In this document: positions 62,681 through 64,000 of the stretch, piece by piece
How positions within the stretch are numbered: position 1 is the first letter of the stretch
Layout of the letters: each line of letters starts with the position of its first letter
Assembly (NCBI RefSeq): GCF_025371035.1
Contig: NZ_JANZXB010000007.1
Location: 1 to 64,000, forward strand
Origin: Sphingomonas sp. LC-1
GTDB lineage: Bacteria; Pseudomonadota; Alphaproteobacteria; Sphingomonadales; Sphingomonadaceae
Length of the DNA: 64,000 bases
Direction of reading: 5' to 3'
The notes under the pieces: generated by a model
Told to the model about the DNA's origin: nothing
Seen by the model: the letters and a program-made list of their open reading frames with translations, nothing else
The model's database searches: none
Translations under genes and position numbers: made by a program

Positions 62681-64000
62681 AGAGGCTGTTGGCGATCGTC
62701 GACGCCGGAGAGGCGGGCGTCACCGGCGTCCTGGCGGGCGAGGCACTGCGCCGCGCGGCCCGCGATGCGGGCCAGGCGATCGAGATCGAATTGCGCACCG
62801 CCCAAGGCGTGGTCAATCCGGTCGCCGCCGGAAATGACGACATGCTGCTGTTCGTCGGCGCCGAAGACAGCGCCGATGCCGACACCCGCGCGCGCGCCGA
62901 CCGGCTGTTGACGCTGGAAGCGGTGCTCGCCGATCCGGTCGCCGCGCTGAAGATCGGCAGCAAGGCGCCCGTCGCGACCAAGAAGATCGTCGCGATCACC
63001 TCCTGCCCCACCGGCATCGCCCATACCTTCATGGCCGCCGAGGGATTGCAGGAGGGCGCGCGCCAGCTCGGCTATGACATCCATGTCGAGACGCAAGGCT
63101 CGGTCGGCGCGGGCAACCCGCTGACGCCCGAGCAGATCGCCGAGGCCGATGTGGTCCTGATCGCCGCCGATCGCGAGGTCGATCGCGCGCGCTTCGCGGG
63201 TAAGCGGGTGCTGGTCAGCAACACCAAGCCCGCCATCACCGGCGGCGCGGCGCTGATCGAAAAGGCGCTGGCCGAGGCCAAGGTCCAGGGTGGGGCCGCC
63301 ACCGCCTCCTCCGCCGCCGCAACGACCGAGCGCGCGGGGCCGTACAAGCATCTGATGACCGGCGTGTCGTTCATGCTGCCCTTCGTGGTGGCGGGCGGCC
63401 TGCTGATCGCGCTCGCCTTCGCGCTGGGCGGCATCCACGCCAATGACGAGGCGAATGCCGGCACCTTGGCCTATGCGCTGTTCAGCATCGGCGCGAAGGG
63501 GGGCTTCGCGCTGATGGTGCCTGCGCTGGCCGGATATATCGCCTATTCGGTCGCCGACCGGCCCGGCATCGCACCCGGCATGATCGGCGGGATGCTTGCG
63601 AGCAACCTGGGTGCGGGTTTTCTGGGCGGCATCGTTGCGGGCTTCATCGCGGGATATGGCGTCGACGCACTCAACCGCGTCATCCGTTTGCCCAAGAACC
63701 TCCAGGGCCTGAAACCCGTCCTGATCCTGCCGCTGCTCGGCACGCTGCTGACCGGTCTCTTGATGATCTATGCCGTGGGCACGCCGGTCGCAGCGGTGCT
63801 GTCCTTCCTGACCGAATGGCTGCGCGGGATGCAGGGGTCGAACGCGGTCCTGCTGGGCCTGATCCTGGGCGGCATGATGGCCTTCGACATGGGCGGACCG
63901 GTCAACAAGGCCGCCTATGCCTTCTCGGTCGGGCTGGTCGCCTCGCAGGTCTATACGCCGATGGCGGCGACCATGGCGGCGGGCATGACCCCGCCGCTCG
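62677..64000 (+). CDS. fruA: PTS fructose transporter EIIBC (partial, runs off the window)
   Basis: At least 441 codons, open at the window end. Residues about 1-90 form a degenerate EIIB' domain, residues about 100-200 the active EIIB domain with phosphocysteine Cys110 in [14 protein letters not shown], and from about 225 the EIIC membrane channel begins ([21 protein letters not shown], then [11 protein letters not shown] with the substrate-binding region). It imports fructose and releases fructose-1-phosphate. ATG62677 overlaps the fruK stop by four bases (ATGA). Confidence 0.95.
   Translation, partial: MKRLLAIVDAGEAGVTGVLAGEALRRAARDAGQAIEIELRTAQGVVNPVAAGNDDMLLFVGAEDSADADTRARADRLLTLEAVLADPVAALKIGSKAPVATKKIVAITSCPTGIAHTFMAAEGLQEGARQLGYDIHVETQGSVGAGNPLTPEQIAEADVVLIAADREVDRARFAGKRVLVSNTKPAITGGAALIEKALAEAKVQGGAATASSAAATTERAGPYKHLMTGVSFMLPFVVAGGLLIALAFALGGIHANDEANAGTLAYALFSIGAKGGFALMVPALAGYIAYSVADRPGIAPGMIGGMLASNLGAGFLGGIVAGFIAGYGVDALNRVIRLPKNLQGLKPVLILPLLGTLLTGLLMIYAVGTPVAAVLSFLTEWLRGMQGSNAVLLGLILGGMMAFDMGGPVNKAAYAFSVGLVASQVYTPMAATMAAGMTPPL

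Noticed and set aside
1-64000. CRISPR arrays, cas genes, restriction-modification or known phage-defence operons
   Set aside because: No regularly spaced 24-40 bp repeats with spacers, and no nuclease, methylase or helicase defence genes were seen. The nucleotidyltransferase-fold protein at 21.1 kb lacks a partner antitoxin.

Overview
The window is a high-GC chromosomal segment from an alphaproteobacterium, most probably a Sphingomonas or close relative in the Sphingomonadaceae. The signs are a TonB-dependent receptor with a tonB-exbB-exbD-exbD operon, a TamA/TamB pair, an alphaproteobacterial sulfur assimilation operon (cobA, DUF2849, cysI, DUF934, cysH), UPF0262, a full CtrA box, and intergenic palindromes of the CCCCGGCGAAGGCCGGGG type. 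The species assignment is inference from gene content. Coding density is high, and short ATGA or TAATG overlaps are common.

Layout. 1-650: a probable mobile-element edge, with a perfect inverted repeat, 23-bp-spaced direct repeats and an excisionase-like HTH gene, ending at tRNA-Arg(CCT). 0.7-3.9 kb: a tightly packed DUF1178, nitrilase, glutaredoxin and ComF run facing a methyltransferase. 3.9-8.4 kb: a signalling module (single-domain response regulator, TPR histidine kinase, EAL phosphodiesterase). Its upstream region holds a CtrA box shared with a tiny divergent transcription unit that has its own terminator. 8.4-16.1 kb: argE, tamB, tamA. 16.2-28 kb: mixed metabolism, including an orphan prepilin peptidase, a thiolase, a D-2-hydroxyacid dehydrogenase, nitronate monooxygenase, a glycosyltransferase, a hydrolase, SelO and AstD. 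28-35 kb: a TonB-dependent receptor, then the sulfite/APS reduction operon. 35-41 kb: dnaB, UPF0262, a GH25 protein lacking its usual acidic residues, cdd, a MerR regulator, dcd and a TPR protein, followed by about 950 bp without a recognisable gene. 41.8-44.3 kb: the tonB operon. 44.5-53.7 kb: folB, a GNAT protein, DUF1285, Nudix, cca, a GGDEF-EAL protein and parC. 54-56.7 kb: purC-purS-purQ and a queuosine precursor transporter. 56.8-64 kb: tRNA-Arg(TCT), then a fructose system with lacI-fbp on one strand and fruB-fruK-fruA (cut by the window end) on the other.

Working together. The fructose locus is the clearest system. FruA/FruB take up and phosphorylate fructose, FruK makes fructose-1,6-bisphosphate, and FBPase can return it to fructose-6-phosphate. 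A LacI-type regulator appears to act on two palindromes, one over the fruB promoter and one at its own start. The sulfur operon supplies siroheme precursor (CobA) to the sulfite reductase, which follows APS reduction by CysH.

I did not find a clearly new multi-gene system. The best candidates for undescribed biology are the CtrA-box 17-codon unit at 8.2-8.4 kb, the GH25 protein without its catalytic acid at 37.5 kb, the cysteine-free SelO, and the mobile-element edge at the left end. No CRISPR array, rRNA or complete insertion sequence was seen.
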